From assembly GCA_015061495.1 (NCBI GenBank), contig SUWL01000021.1, forward strand, positions 1-40,104: 40,104 nt of DNA, read 5' to 3'. The notes beneath the pieces are model-generated. The model was given only the letters and a program-made list of their open reading frames with translations. It was not told the DNA's origin and searched no databases. The position numbers and the translations under genes were made by a program. Every line of letters begins with the position of its first letter. Positions within the stretch are counted from its first letter, which is position 1. Shown here piece by piece: positions 24,131 to 33,149 of the stretch. The DNA is from Lentisphaerota bacterium. Its GTDB lineage: Bacteria > Verrucomicrobiota > Lentisphaeria > Victivallales > Victivallaceae.

Positions 24131-24673
24131 TTATGATTCCAGCTGCCGGATAATGATTTCCATGATTTCCGGAGCTTCCATCATTCTGCCGGTACCGGCG
24201 GCGCCGCAGGCGACATTTCCGGTGGCGGGTCCGGCGAAAATCACTCCGCGGCTGCGGAGCAGTTCCACATTTGCCTGACAGGCGGGGCGTGCCCACATTT
24301 CCGGATTCATTGCCGGAGCGTAGAGGTGGCGCCCGTTGTACGTTGCCGCAAAGGTGGTCAGGGCATCATCGGCGATGCCGTTGGCGGCTTTGGCAAGGAA
24401 ATTGGCGGTTGCCGGGACGACTGCAAAGAGATCGGCTTCGCACGCCAGTTCCACATGTTTCGGCCGCCATTCGGATTCATCCTGCCACAAAGTGGTTATC
24501 ACCGGGCGGCGGGAAAGTGTGCGAAAGGTCAGAGGGGTGACGAAACGGCAGGCATTTTCCGTCATTACCACTTGCACATCAAAGTTCCTGGCAAGTTTAC
24601 TGCACAGATCCGCCGCTTTATACGCGGCGATCCCGCCGGTAATTCCCAGTACGATCAGACGGCGTTCATTCAT
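24131..24673 (-). CDS. coaC: Phosphopantothenoylcysteine decarboxylase (stand-alone CoaC)
   Basis: 180 residues of the flavin-dependent HFCD family, which decarboxylate 4'-phosphopantothenoylcysteine in coenzyme A synthesis. Seen: GITGGIAAYKAADL (FMN binding), HVELACEADLF with the active-site His, VPATANFLAKAANGIADD, YAPAMNPEMW, and GNVACGAAGTGRM with the substrate-clamp Cys. The fused CoaB synthetase half of most bacterial CoaBC proteins is absent, so CoaB must be encoded elsewhere. Its ATG overlaps the gmk stop by four bases, which makes it the last gene of a four-gene operon. Confidence 0.88.
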   Translation of the reverse strand: MNERRLIVLGITGGIAAYKAADLCSKLARNFDVQVVMTENACRFVTPLTFRTLSRRPVITTLWQDESEWRPKHVELACEADLFAVVPATANFLAKAANGIADDALTTFAATYNGRHLYAPAMNPEMWARPACQANVELLRSRGVIFAGPATGNVACGAAGTGRMMEAPEIMEIIIRQLES

Positions 24674-25287
24674 TGGAAAATTTCCTCCTGAATATTGGCA
24701 GTACGCAATTTAAGTGCCTTGAGTATGGTGATCAATTCTGCGGCGGCGGTTTCCAGATCATCGTTGACGACCATAAAATCGTAGAGCCGGAAATTTTTCA
24801 ACTCATTCAGTGCGGCATCGACCCGGATCGCCAACTGTTCCGGGGTTTCGGAATTTCTGGCAGTGAGGCGTTCCCGGATGGTATCCAGCGAAGGCGGTGC
24901 GATGATGATGAATTGGGCAGCGGCGCGGATCTCCGGATCTTTTTCTGCGGCGGCGCGGATCTGCCTGGCGCCCTGCACGTCGATATCCAGCAGCACCTCT
25001 TCGCCCCGGCGGATGCGGTTGAGCACTTCGCTTTTGAGTGTACCGTAACGGTGTTTGTAGACATTGGCGAATTCCAGAAACTCTCCGGCATCCAGTTTGG
25101 CGGCAAATTCATCATCACTCAAAAAGTAGTATGATTTACCGTCCGTTTCGCCCTCCCGCGGTGAACGGGTGGTGCAGGACACGGAAAACTGCAATTCCGG
25201 CAATTCGCTCATTGCCCGTTTAACGAGGGTGGATTTACCGACACCGCTGGGGCCGGAAATAACGATCAGGTTGCCATTTTTTTTCAT
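24670..25287 (-). CDS. gmk: Guanylate kinase
   Basis: 205 residues, converts GMP and ATP to GDP and ADP. The P-loop GPSGVGKS is at 12-19. The GMP-binding part has SCTTRSPREGETDGKSYYFL, then EFLEFANVYKHRYGT and DIDVQGARQIR. The length is standard. ATG 25287 is seven bases after GGAG and overlaps the stop of the upstream gene by four bases, so translation is coupled. A gmk-coaBC neighbourhood is common, often with rpoZ between them; no rpoZ is present here. Confidence 0.96.
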   Translation of the reverse strand: MKKNGNLIVISGPSGVGKSTLVKRAMSELPELQFSVSCTTRSPREGETDGKSYYFLSDDEFAAKLDAGEFLEFANVYKHRYGTLKSEVLNRIRRGEEVLLDIDVQGARQIRAAAEKDPEIRAAAQFIIIAPPSLDTIRERLTARNSETPEQLAIRVDAALNELKNFRLYDFMVVNDDLETAAAELITILKALKLRTANIQEEIFQ

Positions 25288-25610
25288 TGGTATTCTCCGG
25301 AACACTTTTCCTGCCAGTTGGGGAAGTTCCATTTATCCGGGAAATTGCGGCACTGCTGCGGTTTTGCCTTTTCGATCAGGCACAGCGAAAGCCCGTTTTC
25401 ATCAACGGCAAGATATTCACATTCGCCATTGGCTTTTTCCCGCAGTGAGAGGTGTTGGCGGTCCGGAGTTATTTCCGTATGTTCCGCCAGAAAAATTTCC
25501 ACGCTCATTCCCAGCAGTTCAGCAATGGCATCTACTTCTGCATCGGTAACTTTGACCGCTCCCGGCCAGCGGCAGCATGCTCCGCAGCGGGAACAGACGA
25601 ATCTTTTCAT
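25284..25610 (-). CDS. YkgJ-family Cys-cluster protein
   Basis: 108 residues with the Zn/Fe-chelating YkgJ pattern: FVCSRCGACCRWPG at the N-terminus (Cys6, 9, 12, 13), another Cys in NGECEYLAVD, and LCLIEKAKPQQCRNFP near the C-terminus. The family is widespread, small and cytoplasmic; its precise role is unknown, with metal or Fe-S chemistry assumed. It lies two bases after the exported-protein gene and overlaps gmk by four bases. Confidence 0.85.
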   Translation of the reverse strand: MKRFVCSRCGACCRWPGAVKVTDAEVDAIAELLGMSVEIFLAEHTEITPDRQHLSLREKANGECEYLAVDENGLSLCLIEKAKPQQCRNFPDKWNFPNWQEKCSGEYQ

Positions 25611-25612
25611 AT

Positions 25613-26191
25613 TCAGCGGCTGAATGAATCAAAACTCAAGTCATCTTCCCGGATGTCGATCATCAGGAAGCCCAGAGCGAGGTCGACCCACTCCACCGGG
25701 TGGATATAGACTCCGGCATCGACGATAAATCCGAGTGATCCGCCGATCGCCCAGTAGTCACGCGGACCGGTGTAGAAGTCGTAGACCCGCATTTCCGGAG
25801 TGGGGATACCGGCGAGAGATTCACCATATTTGTCCACCAGCAAAGTTCCTTCGCGGAGGCGGTAATCCTCTTCACCGATCGAAACAAATGACCAGTACCA
25901 GCCATCTTCCACGCCGATACCGTACTGGCGGTTGTAATCTTTATAAAGTTTGTAAGTTCCTGCACTGTAACCGGCGCCGACATTGGCGAGGCGGGTTCCC
26001 ATCAGTCTGGCTTCCGCCACTGCTCCGACACCGGCCGTCACGGAAAAAATATCCAGAATATCCAGAATGCGGTTGGGCAGGTAAAGTGCGAATTTTTCTC
26101 CCCAGTTGGTACGTTTGGACGGGACGATCTCCGCAGCAAACGCTCCGGAAAAGGTCAGCATGGCAATGGCGATGGCAAAAAACTTTTTCAT
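25613..26191 (-). CDS. Exported protein of unknown function
   Basis: 192 residues with a signal peptide (MKKFFAIAIAMLTFSGAFA, cleavage before EIVPSK). The mature part is rich in Gly, Tyr and aromatic residues, with YYSF-like beta strands and VGAVAEARLMGTRLANVGAG, and could form an envelope-associated beta structure. It begins the operon with ykgJ-like, gmk and coaC. A good ribosome site (AAGGAG) sits before the ATG. I do not recognise a family. Confidence 0.75.
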   Translation of the reverse strand: MKKFFAIAIAMLTFSGAFAAEIVPSKRTNWGEKFALYLPNRILDILDIFSVTAGVGAVAEARLMGTRLANVGAGYSAGTYKLYKDYNRQYGIGVEDGWYWSFVSIGEEDYRLREGTLLVDKYGESLAGIPTPEMRVYDFYTGPRDYWAIGGSLGFIVDAGVYIHPVEWVDLALGFLMIDIREDDLSFDSFSR

Positions 26192-26353
26192 CTTTCAACT
26201 CCTTACAATATTGTTTTTGTTTCAGTTTCAGTCAAAGAAAATACACATCCATAATTTAGCCCGCAGAATGATTTTTTCAAGTGCTTCAAGCAAATTTTAC
26301 GGATTCTTTTTCCAAATTGGCGTGATTATGATGATTTTTCGCCATTGATATGA

Positions 26354-26382
26354 TTGACAACGGGGGGCTTTGGAGTTATATT
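26354..26382 (+). promoter_or_regulatory. Promoter of ileS
   Basis: TTGACA (26354-26359), 17 bases, TATATT (26377-26382), with a leader of about 60 bases before ATG 26450. Confidence 0.65.
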
Positions 26383-26449
26383 AAGTTGCGAAAGTATCTA
26401 TAATATACTAAAAGCAACCAAAATAGTTTACAAGGACTGTGTAAGAGAA

Positions 26450-29400
26450 ATGAAGTTCAAGAACATCTCCAACCAGGTCAACTTTCCGGAAATGGAAAAG
26501 GAGATCCTGAAATTCTGGGAAGCCAACGATACATTCAAAAAATCACTTGATCAGCGCAAAAACGGTGAAGAATTCGTCTTCTACGACGGCCCGCCGTTCG
26601 CCACCGGCCTGCCCCACTACGGACACCTGCTCGCCGGCACCATCAAAGATGTCGTCCCCCGCTATCAGACCATGCGCGGCAAATATGTCGAGCGCCGCTT
26701 CGGATGGGACACCCACGGCCTGCCGATCGAAGCTCTCGCCCAGGACGCTCTGAAAATCAACGGCGCTTATGAGATCCGCGACTTCGGCGTGGATAAATTC
26801 AACGAACAGTGCCGCTCCATGGTGCTGCGTTACGTCGATGACTGGCGCAGAACCGTCACCCGCATGGGCCGCTGGGTCGATTTTGACAACGATTACAAAA
26901 CCATGAATCCGCAATTCATGGAAACCATCTGGTGGATTTTCAAACAGCTCTGGGAACAGGGACGGGTCTACAAATCCTACCGGATCATGCCTTATTCATG
27001 GAAACTCTCCACCCCGCTGTCCAACTTTGAAGCCGGCAGCAACTACAAAAACGTGCAGGATCCCGCCATCACCGTCCGCGCCAAAGTCACTTCCGGCGCC
27101 GATACCGCATGGGGAACCACCTATCTGCTCGTCTGGACGACCACCCCGTGGACTTTGCCGGAAAACCTCGCCATCTGCGCCGGTGCCGATGTGGACTACT
27201 GTGTGGTGCGCGATCTCACCGATCCGGAAAAAGCCTGTTATGTCATGGCAAAAGCGCGCATTTCCACCCTTTTCCGCAAGGAAGAAGATTTCGAGATCGT
27301 TGCTGAATTCAAGGGAGATACCCTCAAAAACTGGACTTACGAACCGCTTTTCCCCTACTTCGCAGAATACGCCAAAGAGGGGGCGTTCCGGGTGCTCAAC
27401 GACAACTACGTTTCGATCGATGACGGTGTCGGTCTGGTGCATATCGCTCCGGCATACGGCGAAGATGACTTCCGGGTCTGCCGGGAAGCGGGCATCGAAT
27501 TGATCGCCGATCCGCTGGATGCTTACTGCAACTTCACCGACAAACTGCCCGAATACGCCGGCAGATTCTGCAAAGATTGCGATAAAGATATCATCCGCCG
27601 GCTCAAAGAAGAGGGTAAACTCGTCCATCAGGCTACCATCACTCACAGCTATCCATTCTGCGACCGTACCGATACCCCGCTGATCTACCGCGCCATTGAA
27701 GCATGGTATGTCAAAGTCGAGGATCTCCATCAACGCCTCGCCGCTGCCAACGGACCGGTCAGATGGCAGCCCGATTATGTCGGCGGCAAACGCTTCACCA
27801 ACTGGCTGCTCAATGCCCGCGACTGGAATATCAGCCGCAACCGCTTCTGGGGATCCTGTATTCCCGTCTGGATCAATGACGAAGACCCCGAAGACCGCAT
27901 CTGCGTCGGCAGCGTGGCGGAACTTGAGGGACTTTCCGGTGAAAAAGTTACCGATCTTCACAAACACTTCATCGACAGGATCGTTATCCGCAAAGACGGC
28001 AAAACTTACCACCGCACCCCCGAAGTGCTGGACTGCTGGTTTGAATCCGGTGCCATGCCCTACGCCCAGGTGCATTATCCGTTTGAGAATAAAGAACGTT
28101 TTGAGAAAAACTTCCCCGCGGACTTCATCGCTGAAGGTCTCGATCAGACCCGCGGCTGGTTCTACACGCTGATGGTACTCGGCGTCTGCCTTTTCGACAA
28201 GTCACCTTACCGCAACGTCGTGGTCAACGGTCTGATCCTCGCCGAAGACGGGCAGAAAATGTCCAAACGCAAAAAGAACTACCCCGATCCCAATGACGTT
28301 ATCGACCGCTGCGGTGCCGATGCTCTGCGGCTGTTCATGCTCGGCAGCCAGGTCGTCCGCGCCGAAGATCTCAAATTCTCCGAACCCGGCGTCAAAGAGA
28401 TCCTCCGCGGCGTGATGATCCCCATGTGGAACGCACTCTCATTTTTCACCACCTACGCCAACGTCGATAATTACGATCCGGGCAAAGGCGAAGTCAAACC
28501 GCCCGCCGCTCCGGCTAATGTCCTCGACCGCTGGATCTTGAGCTCCGCTTCCCAGATGGTTGAGGAGATCCGCATGGAAATGGACAACTACAACCTCCAG
28601 AAAGCCGCCACGCGCTTCTCAAAATTCATCGATGACCTGACCAACTGGTACATCCGCCGCAGCCGCCGCCGTTTCTGGAAAAGCGATTCCGACACCGACA
28701 AACAGCAGGCGTATCAGACTTTGCACTACGTACTGCTGACTTTCGCCAAGACCGCCGCACCCTTTATTCCCTTTACCACTGAAGCGATCTATCAGGCGAT
28801 CAAAACCGAAGGCATGCCGGATTCCGTCCACCTCTGCGACTATCCCGAACCGGACGACTGCCGCGACGAATATCTGGAAAAACAGATGGCACTGACCATG
28901 CTTGCCGTTTCGCAGGGCCGCTTCCTGCGTACCGCCAACAACCTCAAAGTCCGCCAGCCGCTCGCCCGGGCGATCCTCGCTCTGGGCAGCGCCGAAGAAA
29001 GAGAGATGCTTGCCGGTACCGCCAAAATCGTCGCCGAAGAACTCAACGTCAAAAATGTCGATTTCTGCGATGACGAGGAACAGCTGGTCAAACGTTCATG
29101 CAAGGCGAATTTCAAAGCTCTCGGCGCACGGTTGGGCAAAGAAATGAAAGCTGCCGCCGCCAAGATCGCGCAACTCAACGCCGCCGAAATTTCTGCCATC
29201 CTCGGCGGCAATCCGCTGGAAATCACCCTTTCCGACGGTTCAAGTGCCGCCATTACTGCGGATGATTTGATCATCAAACGCGAAGAGCGCCCCGGTCTGG
29301 TCGCTGCCAGTGAAAACGGCGTCACCATCGCACTGGAAACCACCCTCACCCCGGAATTGGAAGCCGAAGGTATGGCGCGCGAGCTGGTCAGCAAACTGCA

Positions 29401-29605
29401 GAATCTGCGTAAAGAAAGCGGTTTTGAAGTTACCGACCGCATCGTGGTCTCCTACTGCGCCGATGAAAAAACCGCCGCCATGTTCGCCGCTTACAGCGAA
29501 TATATCGCCGGTGAAGTGCTGGCAGAGCAGTTCGCCCCCGGCGACGGTGACGAAGTGCTGGATATCAACGGTATTGAAGTAAAAGTCAATGTCAGAAGAG
29601 CGTAA
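26450..29605 (+). CDS. ileS: Isoleucyl-tRNA synthetase
   Basis: About 1051 residues, charges tRNA-Ile. The class I motifs are HYGH at 56-59 (PHYGHLLAGT) and KMSKR at 603-607. The CP1 editing domain is inserted between them (VWTTTPWTLPENLAICAGAD, GVGLVHIAPAYGEDDF). The protein is long and lacks the C-terminal zinc finger of the common bacterial form, so it looks like the type-2, eukaryote-like IleRS, often tied to mupirocin insensitivity in the literature. ATG 26450 starts the conserved MKFKNISNQVNFPEMEKEIL; a longer frame from 26354 overlaps the promoter. The apbE gene overlaps its end by 17 bases. Confidence 0.95.
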   Translation: MKFKNISNQVNFPEMEKEILKFWEANDTFKKSLDQRKNGEEFVFYDGPPFATGLPHYGHLLAGTIKDVVPRYQTMRGKYVERRFGWDTHGLPIEALAQDALKINGAYEIRDFGVDKFNEQCRSMVLRYVDDWRRTVTRMGRWVDFDNDYKTMNPQFMETIWWIFKQLWEQGRVYKSYRIMPYSWKLSTPLSNFEAGSNYKNVQDPAITVRAKVTSGADTAWGTTYLLVWTTTPWTLPENLAICAGADVDYCVVRDLTDPEKACYVMAKARISTLFRKEEDFEIVAEFKGDTLKNWTYEPLFPYFAEYAKEGAFRVLNDNYVSIDDGVGLVHIAPAYGEDDFRVCREAGIELIADPLDAYCNFTDKLPEYAGRFCKDCDKDIIRRLKEEGKLVHQATITHSYPFCDRTDTPLIYRAIEAWYVKVEDLHQRLAAANGPVRWQPDYVGGKRFTNWLLNARDWNISRNRFWGSCIPVWINDEDPEDRICVGSVAELEGLSGEKVTDLHKHFIDRIVIRKDGKTYHRTPEVLDCWFESGAMPYAQVHYPFENKERFEKNFPADFIAEGLDQTRGWFYTLMVLGVCLFDKSPYRNVVVNGLILAEDGQKMSKRKKNYPDPNDVIDRCGADALRLFMLGSQVVRAEDLKFSEPGVKEILRGVMIPMWNALSFFTTYANVDNYDPGKGEVKPPAAPANVLDRWILSSASQMVEEIRMEMDNYNLQKAATRFSKFIDDLTNWYIRRSRRRFWKSDSDTDKQQAYQTLHYVLLTFAKTAAPFIPFTTEAIYQAIKTEGMPDSVHLCDYPEPDDCRDEYLEKQMALTMLAVSQGRFLRTANNLKVRQPLARAILALGSAEEREMLAGTAKIVAEELNVKNVDFCDDEEQLVKRSCKANFKALGARLGKEMKAAAAKIAQLNAAEISAILGGNPLEITLSDGSSAAITADDLIIKREERPGLVAASENGVTIALETTLTPELEAEGMARELVSKLQNLRKESGFEVTDRIVVSYCADEKTAAMFAAYSEYIAGEVLAEQFAPGDGDEVLDINGIEVKVNVRRA

Positions 29606-30596
29606 CAGAACTCAACGCGAGAAGCACCGCCGGAGTGCTGCCGTATTTACTGCGGTGGCATTTCTGGTCATCCTGCTGCTCTTTATCACCGGCAAATATC
29701 TGCTGGGTAAAGAACCGTCCCCCCTTTCGGCTGAATTCCAGACCATGGGGACGCTGGCTAAAGTTACTGTATACTCTTCGGAAAATGACTTGATCACCGC
29801 TTGTGAATTGTGCCAGCGGGAGTTTGAAAATGTCACCGCTCTGTGTTCGCTTTACGATGCCAAAAGTGAGTTGTCCCGGCTCAACGCCATGGCGGCAAGC
29901 GCCCCGTTTGCCTGTTCCAAAGAGATGTGGACTTTGCTTATGCGGGCAAAAAAAGCCTACGAAGAGAGCAGCGGCAATTTTGACATCACCGTAAAACCCC
30001 TGATGGATCTCTGGGGGTTTTACCGGAAACGCAACACGATCCCTTCGGATGAAGAGATCGCCAATGTGATGAAATCTGTCGGATTCGACAAACTCGAATT
30101 TGACGAAAAAGCACGTACCATCCTCTTTACCGTCCCCGGTATGGCTCTGGATATGGGCGGCATCGGCAAAGGTTACGCCGCGGACCGCGCCGCGGAAGCT
30201 CTCGCCGCCGCCAATATCCGCGCCGGAGTGATCGATATCGGCGGTAATCTGCGTATGCTGCCGGAACCGCCGCCGGGAAAAAAGTTCTACCACGTGGCAA
30301 TGCGTGATCCCAAACGGCGCAATTCCATTTTGCCGGATATGCTGAAAATTGCTCCCGGAATGGCAGTTGCCACTTCCGGAAATTATGAACGGTTCGTGAT
30401 TTTTGACGGAAAAAAATACGGACATCTGCTCTCGCCGATCACCGGATCACCCGCGGCAGTCACCGCCGTTACTGCCGTCGCTCCGACAGCCATGGATGCC
30501 GATGTTTTTTCCACTTCATGTGCCATCGGCGGTGAAAGTGCTGCCAACCGGATCAAGGAACAACATTCCGATGTAAAAATCCATTTTGCGAGGTAA
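29589..30596 (+). CDS. apbE: FAD:protein FMN transferase (ApbE)
   Basis: 335 residues. An N-terminal membrane helix (about 18-38) anchors the enzyme outside the cytoplasm, where it attaches FMN to Thr of partner proteins such as Rnf/Nqr subunits. Family features: FQTMGTLAKVTVYS, NFDITVKPLMDLWGF, ALDMGGIGKGYAADRAAEAL, VIDIGGNLR, VATSGNYERF, HLLSPITGSP and the metal-binding MDADVFSTSCAIGG. The length is normal. It starts within the end of ileS (17-base overlap) and nadE follows after four bases. No flavin acceptor protein is visible in this window. Confidence 0.93.
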   Translation: MSEERNRTQREKHRRSAAVFTAVAFLVILLLFITGKYLLGKEPSPLSAEFQTMGTLAKVTVYSSENDLITACELCQREFENVTALCSLYDAKSELSRLNAMAASAPFACSKEMWTLLMRAKKAYEESSGNFDITVKPLMDLWGFYRKRNTIPSDEEIANVMKSVGFDKLEFDEKARTILFTVPGMALDMGGIGKGYAADRAAEALAAANIRAGVIDIGGNLRMLPEPPPGKKFYHVAMRDPKRRNSILPDMLKIAPGMAVATSGNYERFVIFDGKKYGHLLSPITGSPAAVTAVTAVAPTAMDADVFSTSCAIGGESAANRIKEQHSDVKIHFAR

Positions 30597-30600
30597 AAAC

Positions 30601-32397
30601 ATGTTTGATATCAGCCGGATCGCGGCAATTTCGCCGGATTTACGCACTGCCGATACCAGGTTCAATGCCGATGTTTTAAGCGGGGAATACCGCAACGCAG
30701 TAAATAACGGAGCTTCGCTGGTGCTTTTCCCGGCTATGGCAATCACCGGCAAAAGCTGCGGTTCGCTGTTTTTCCTGCCGGGTTTGCTCAATGCCGCTGA
30801 ATCTGCCGCCGGATCTTTCGCCGCCGCCACCGGAAGTGTCCCGGCGGTTTTCGGCATGCCGAAACTTGTCGGCGGCAAGGTGCTGGAATGTGCCGCCATC
30901 GCCCAAAACGGCAAAATCATCGCTTATATCGTCCGAAGTAATCCGGATATCCCGGGCTTTTCCGGAGTTGTTCCGCAAGGGGAAAATTTCCACCCTGCCG
31001 GGACCGTTTTTGATGGCGGTTTGCGTTTTGCAATCAATTTTGACGGCGATATCCCGGTTTTTCCCCAGGCGCATTTACTGCTGATCCTCGGTGCAGATAA
31101 AGAAGTTCCCGGTTCTTTCCGGCAGCGGGAAACGCGCTGCCTCGCCGCAAGTATGCAGATTTCCGGTGCCGTCGCTGCTGCATTTGCCGGATGCGGTGAA
31201 TCAACTACCGATCATATGTACGGTGGTTCGCTGATCATCTGCAACCGGGGAAAATTGCTCGCTTCACGCCCGTCTCCGGCAATGCACAGTGCCAATATCT
31301 GCGCCGATATCGACCGCGAAGTTATTACCGCAGCCCAGATGAAAACCCCATTTGCTCAAGCAGAAAACATCCCGGTTTCAACGGTTCCGGATGCTCCGGA
31401 TTTCCGCTTCCTCCATAACCCGGCGCACCCTTTTCTGCCCGATGATCCGCAGGAATTGGATAACTTCTGCCGCGAAACATTCGCCCTCCAAAGTATCGGA
31501 TTGGCACAACGATTCAAACGCTGTTTCGCTCAAAAAATGGTACTCGGTATCTCCGGAGGACTCGATTCCACTCTCGCACTTATCGTGCTGGCGATGGTCT
31601 GCAGGGAAAATAACCTTCCGCCTGATACCATCATCGCCGTGACCATGCCGGGATTCGGCACCACCGGCAGAACCAGAAATAACGCCACCAGACTCGCCGA
31701 AGTCATCGGCGCTGAAATCCGCGAAATTCCCATCGCCGAAGCGTGTTCCATGCACTTCCGCGATATCGGACACGATCCGAATATCACCAACAGCGTTTAT
31801 GAGAATTCACAGGCACGGGAACGCACCCAGATCCTGATGGATATCGCCAACAGCTGCAACGGGATCGTTATCGGTACCGGCGACTTGTCCGAAATCGCCC
31901 TCGGATGGTCAACATTCAACGGCGACCAGATGGCAATGTATTCCGTAAATTCATCCATCCCCAAAAGCAATATCGCCGCCATGCTGCACTACGCCGCTGA
32001 AGTCATCCCCAATACCAGGGAGATCCTGATGGATGTGATCAATACCCCCGTCAGCCCCGAATTGCTCCCGCTGGACGAAAACGGTGAAATTACCCAGAAA
32101 ACCGAGAATATCCTCGGCGCATACGAAATCCACGATTTCTACCTGTTTAACTTTATGCAGGGTATCTCCAAGCCCGAAAAATTATTCGCCCTTGCTCAAA
32201 ATGCCTTCTCCGGGAAATACCCATCCGAAGAGCTTGAGCGTGTCCGGGAACTTTTTTTCAAACGCTTCTTTTCCCAGCAATTCAAACGTACCGCTGCCCC
32301 CGATGGCATCCAGGCCGGCATAATCTCCCTTTCCGCCCGTTCCTCCTGGCAAATGGGCTCCGACATTTCTTACTTCTTTTCACGGGAAAAGAAGTAA
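30601..32397 (+). CDS. nadE: NAD+ synthetase with a degenerate glutaminase domain
   Basis: 598 residues, two-domain NAD synthetase. The C-terminal ATP-pyrophosphatase part is intact: GISGGLDSTLALIVLAM, VTMPGFGTTGRTRNNATRLA, GTGDLSEIALGWSTFNGDQM and SIPKSN. The N-terminal nitrilase-fold part still aligns (LVLFPAMAITGKSCGSLFF, AFAGCGESTTDHMYGG), but the three catalytic positions of glutaminase are changed: the Glu of FPEL is Ala45, the Lys of VVPKS is Arg112, and the Cys of ICED is about Asp148. The enzyme therefore probably uses free ammonia. The last residues (YFFSREKK) and the stop codon come from the adjacent repeat array. GAGGT precedes ATG 30601. Confidence 0.9.
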   Translation: MFDISRIAAISPDLRTADTRFNADVLSGEYRNAVNNGASLVLFPAMAITGKSCGSLFFLPGLLNAAESAAGSFAAATGSVPAVFGMPKLVGGKVLECAAIAQNGKIIAYIVRSNPDIPGFSGVVPQGENFHPAGTVFDGGLRFAINFDGDIPVFPQAHLLLILGADKEVPGSFRQRETRCLAASMQISGAVAAAFAGCGESTTDHMYGGSLIICNRGKLLASRPSPAMHSANICADIDREVITAAQMKTPFAQAENIPVSTVPDAPDFRFLHNPAHPFLPDDPQELDNFCRETFALQSIGLAQRFKRCFAQKMVLGISGGLDSTLALIVLAMVCRENNLPPDTIIAVTMPGFGTTGRTRNNATRLAEVIGAEIREIPIAEACSMHFRDIGHDPNITNSVYENSQARERTQILMDIANSCNGIVIGTGDLSEIALGWSTFNGDQMAMYSVNSSIPKSNIAAMLHYAAEVIPNTREILMDVINTPVSPELLPLDENGEITQKTENILGAYEIHDFYLFNFMQGISKPEKLFALAQNAFSGKYPSEELERVRELFFKRFFSQQFKRTAAPDGIQAGIISLSARSSWQMGSDISYFFSREKK

Positions 32398-32861
32398 GAC
32401 AAGAAAAGCGAGATCCCCTACTTTCTTTTCCAGAAAAGAAAGTAGGCAAAGAAAAGCGATAATTTCTTTTCACGGGAAAAGAAGTAAGACAGGAAAAGCG
32501 AGATCCCCGGCTTTCTTTTCCAGAAAAGAAAGTAGGCAAAGAAAAGCGATAATTTCTTTTCATGGGAAAAGAAGTAAGACAAGAAAAGCGAGATCCCCGG
32601 CTTGCTTTTTCAGAAAAGAAAGTTGGCAAAGAAAAGCGATAATTTCTTTTCACGGGAAAAGAAGTAAGACAAGAAAAGCGAGATCCCCGGCTTTCTTTTC
32701 CAGAAAAGAAAGTAGGCAAAGAAAAGCGATAATTACTTTTCACGGAAAAAGAAGTAAGACAAGAAAAGCGAGATTCCCGGCTTGCTTTTCCAGAAAAGAA
32801 AGTAGGCAAAGAAAAGCGATAATTTCTTTTCACGGGAAAAGAAGTAAGACAAGAAAAGCGA
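32370..32861 (+). repeat. Tandem array with an exact 90-bp period
   Basis: The landmark CACGGG (or CATGGG/CACGGA) occurs at 32381, 32471, 32561, 32651, 32741 and 32831, exactly 90 bp apart, so five full units and a partial sixth. Each unit contains two inverted repeats: CTTCTTTTCACGGGAAAAGAAG, and CTTTCTTTTCCAGAAAAGAAAG, each followed by an AAGAAAAGCG tail. The core is the same as in the array at 9745. Because 90 is a multiple of three, the reverse strand stays open for 218 codons as a repeating 30-residue peptide. I regard that as a by-product. The array starts inside nadE and supplies its stop codon. Confidence 0.85.
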
Positions 32862-33149
32862 ACAGCCGCCCTTAACTGGGGCTTTGCCCCCGTACCTCCG
32901 ATACTGGTTACGAAAAACAGTTGCCCCCTCCCTCGCATTTTATAATGCTTGGGAGTTCCCCCCCATTTGCGTGATCAAATGCGATTCCACGCTGCCGTTT
33001 TCTCCGTAATTATCCGCACACATCCGTACCAAAACGCTTGCCTGGAATAATAAAGACAAGCGGATGTTTTTGCAGCAAACACTGGTCTGTGGTATGCGGA
33101 CGGAGCAGACGAAAATCATTATGCCCCTGTCACAAACCGTCGAAGAGAC
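32862..33149. other. Non-coding spacer between two repeat arrays
   Basis: About 290 bases without a supported gene. It contains GGGGCTTTGCCCC (small hairpin) near 32878 and a few T-rich segments. No promoter of good quality was seen. Confidence 0.5.

Noticed and set aside
23965-24153. Short plus-strand frame between the island and coaC
   Set aside because: Weak start, overlaps the end of coaC, unusual composition and no family resemblance.
26996-28075. 359-codon minus-strand frame inside ileS
   Set aside because: Antisense shadow of the IleRS gene, which has HYGH and KMSKR motifs.
32370-32861. CRISPR array in the 90-bp repeats
   Set aside because: The whole 90-bp unit is conserved, so there are no variable spacers.
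32282-32938. Minus-strand 218-codon frame made of a 30-residue repeat
   Set aside because: It exists because the 90-bp repeat is a multiple of three and the inverted repeats lack stops. It overlaps the nadE end, has no ribosome site, and its peptide (Ser/Phe/Arg-rich) looks like translated hairpins.
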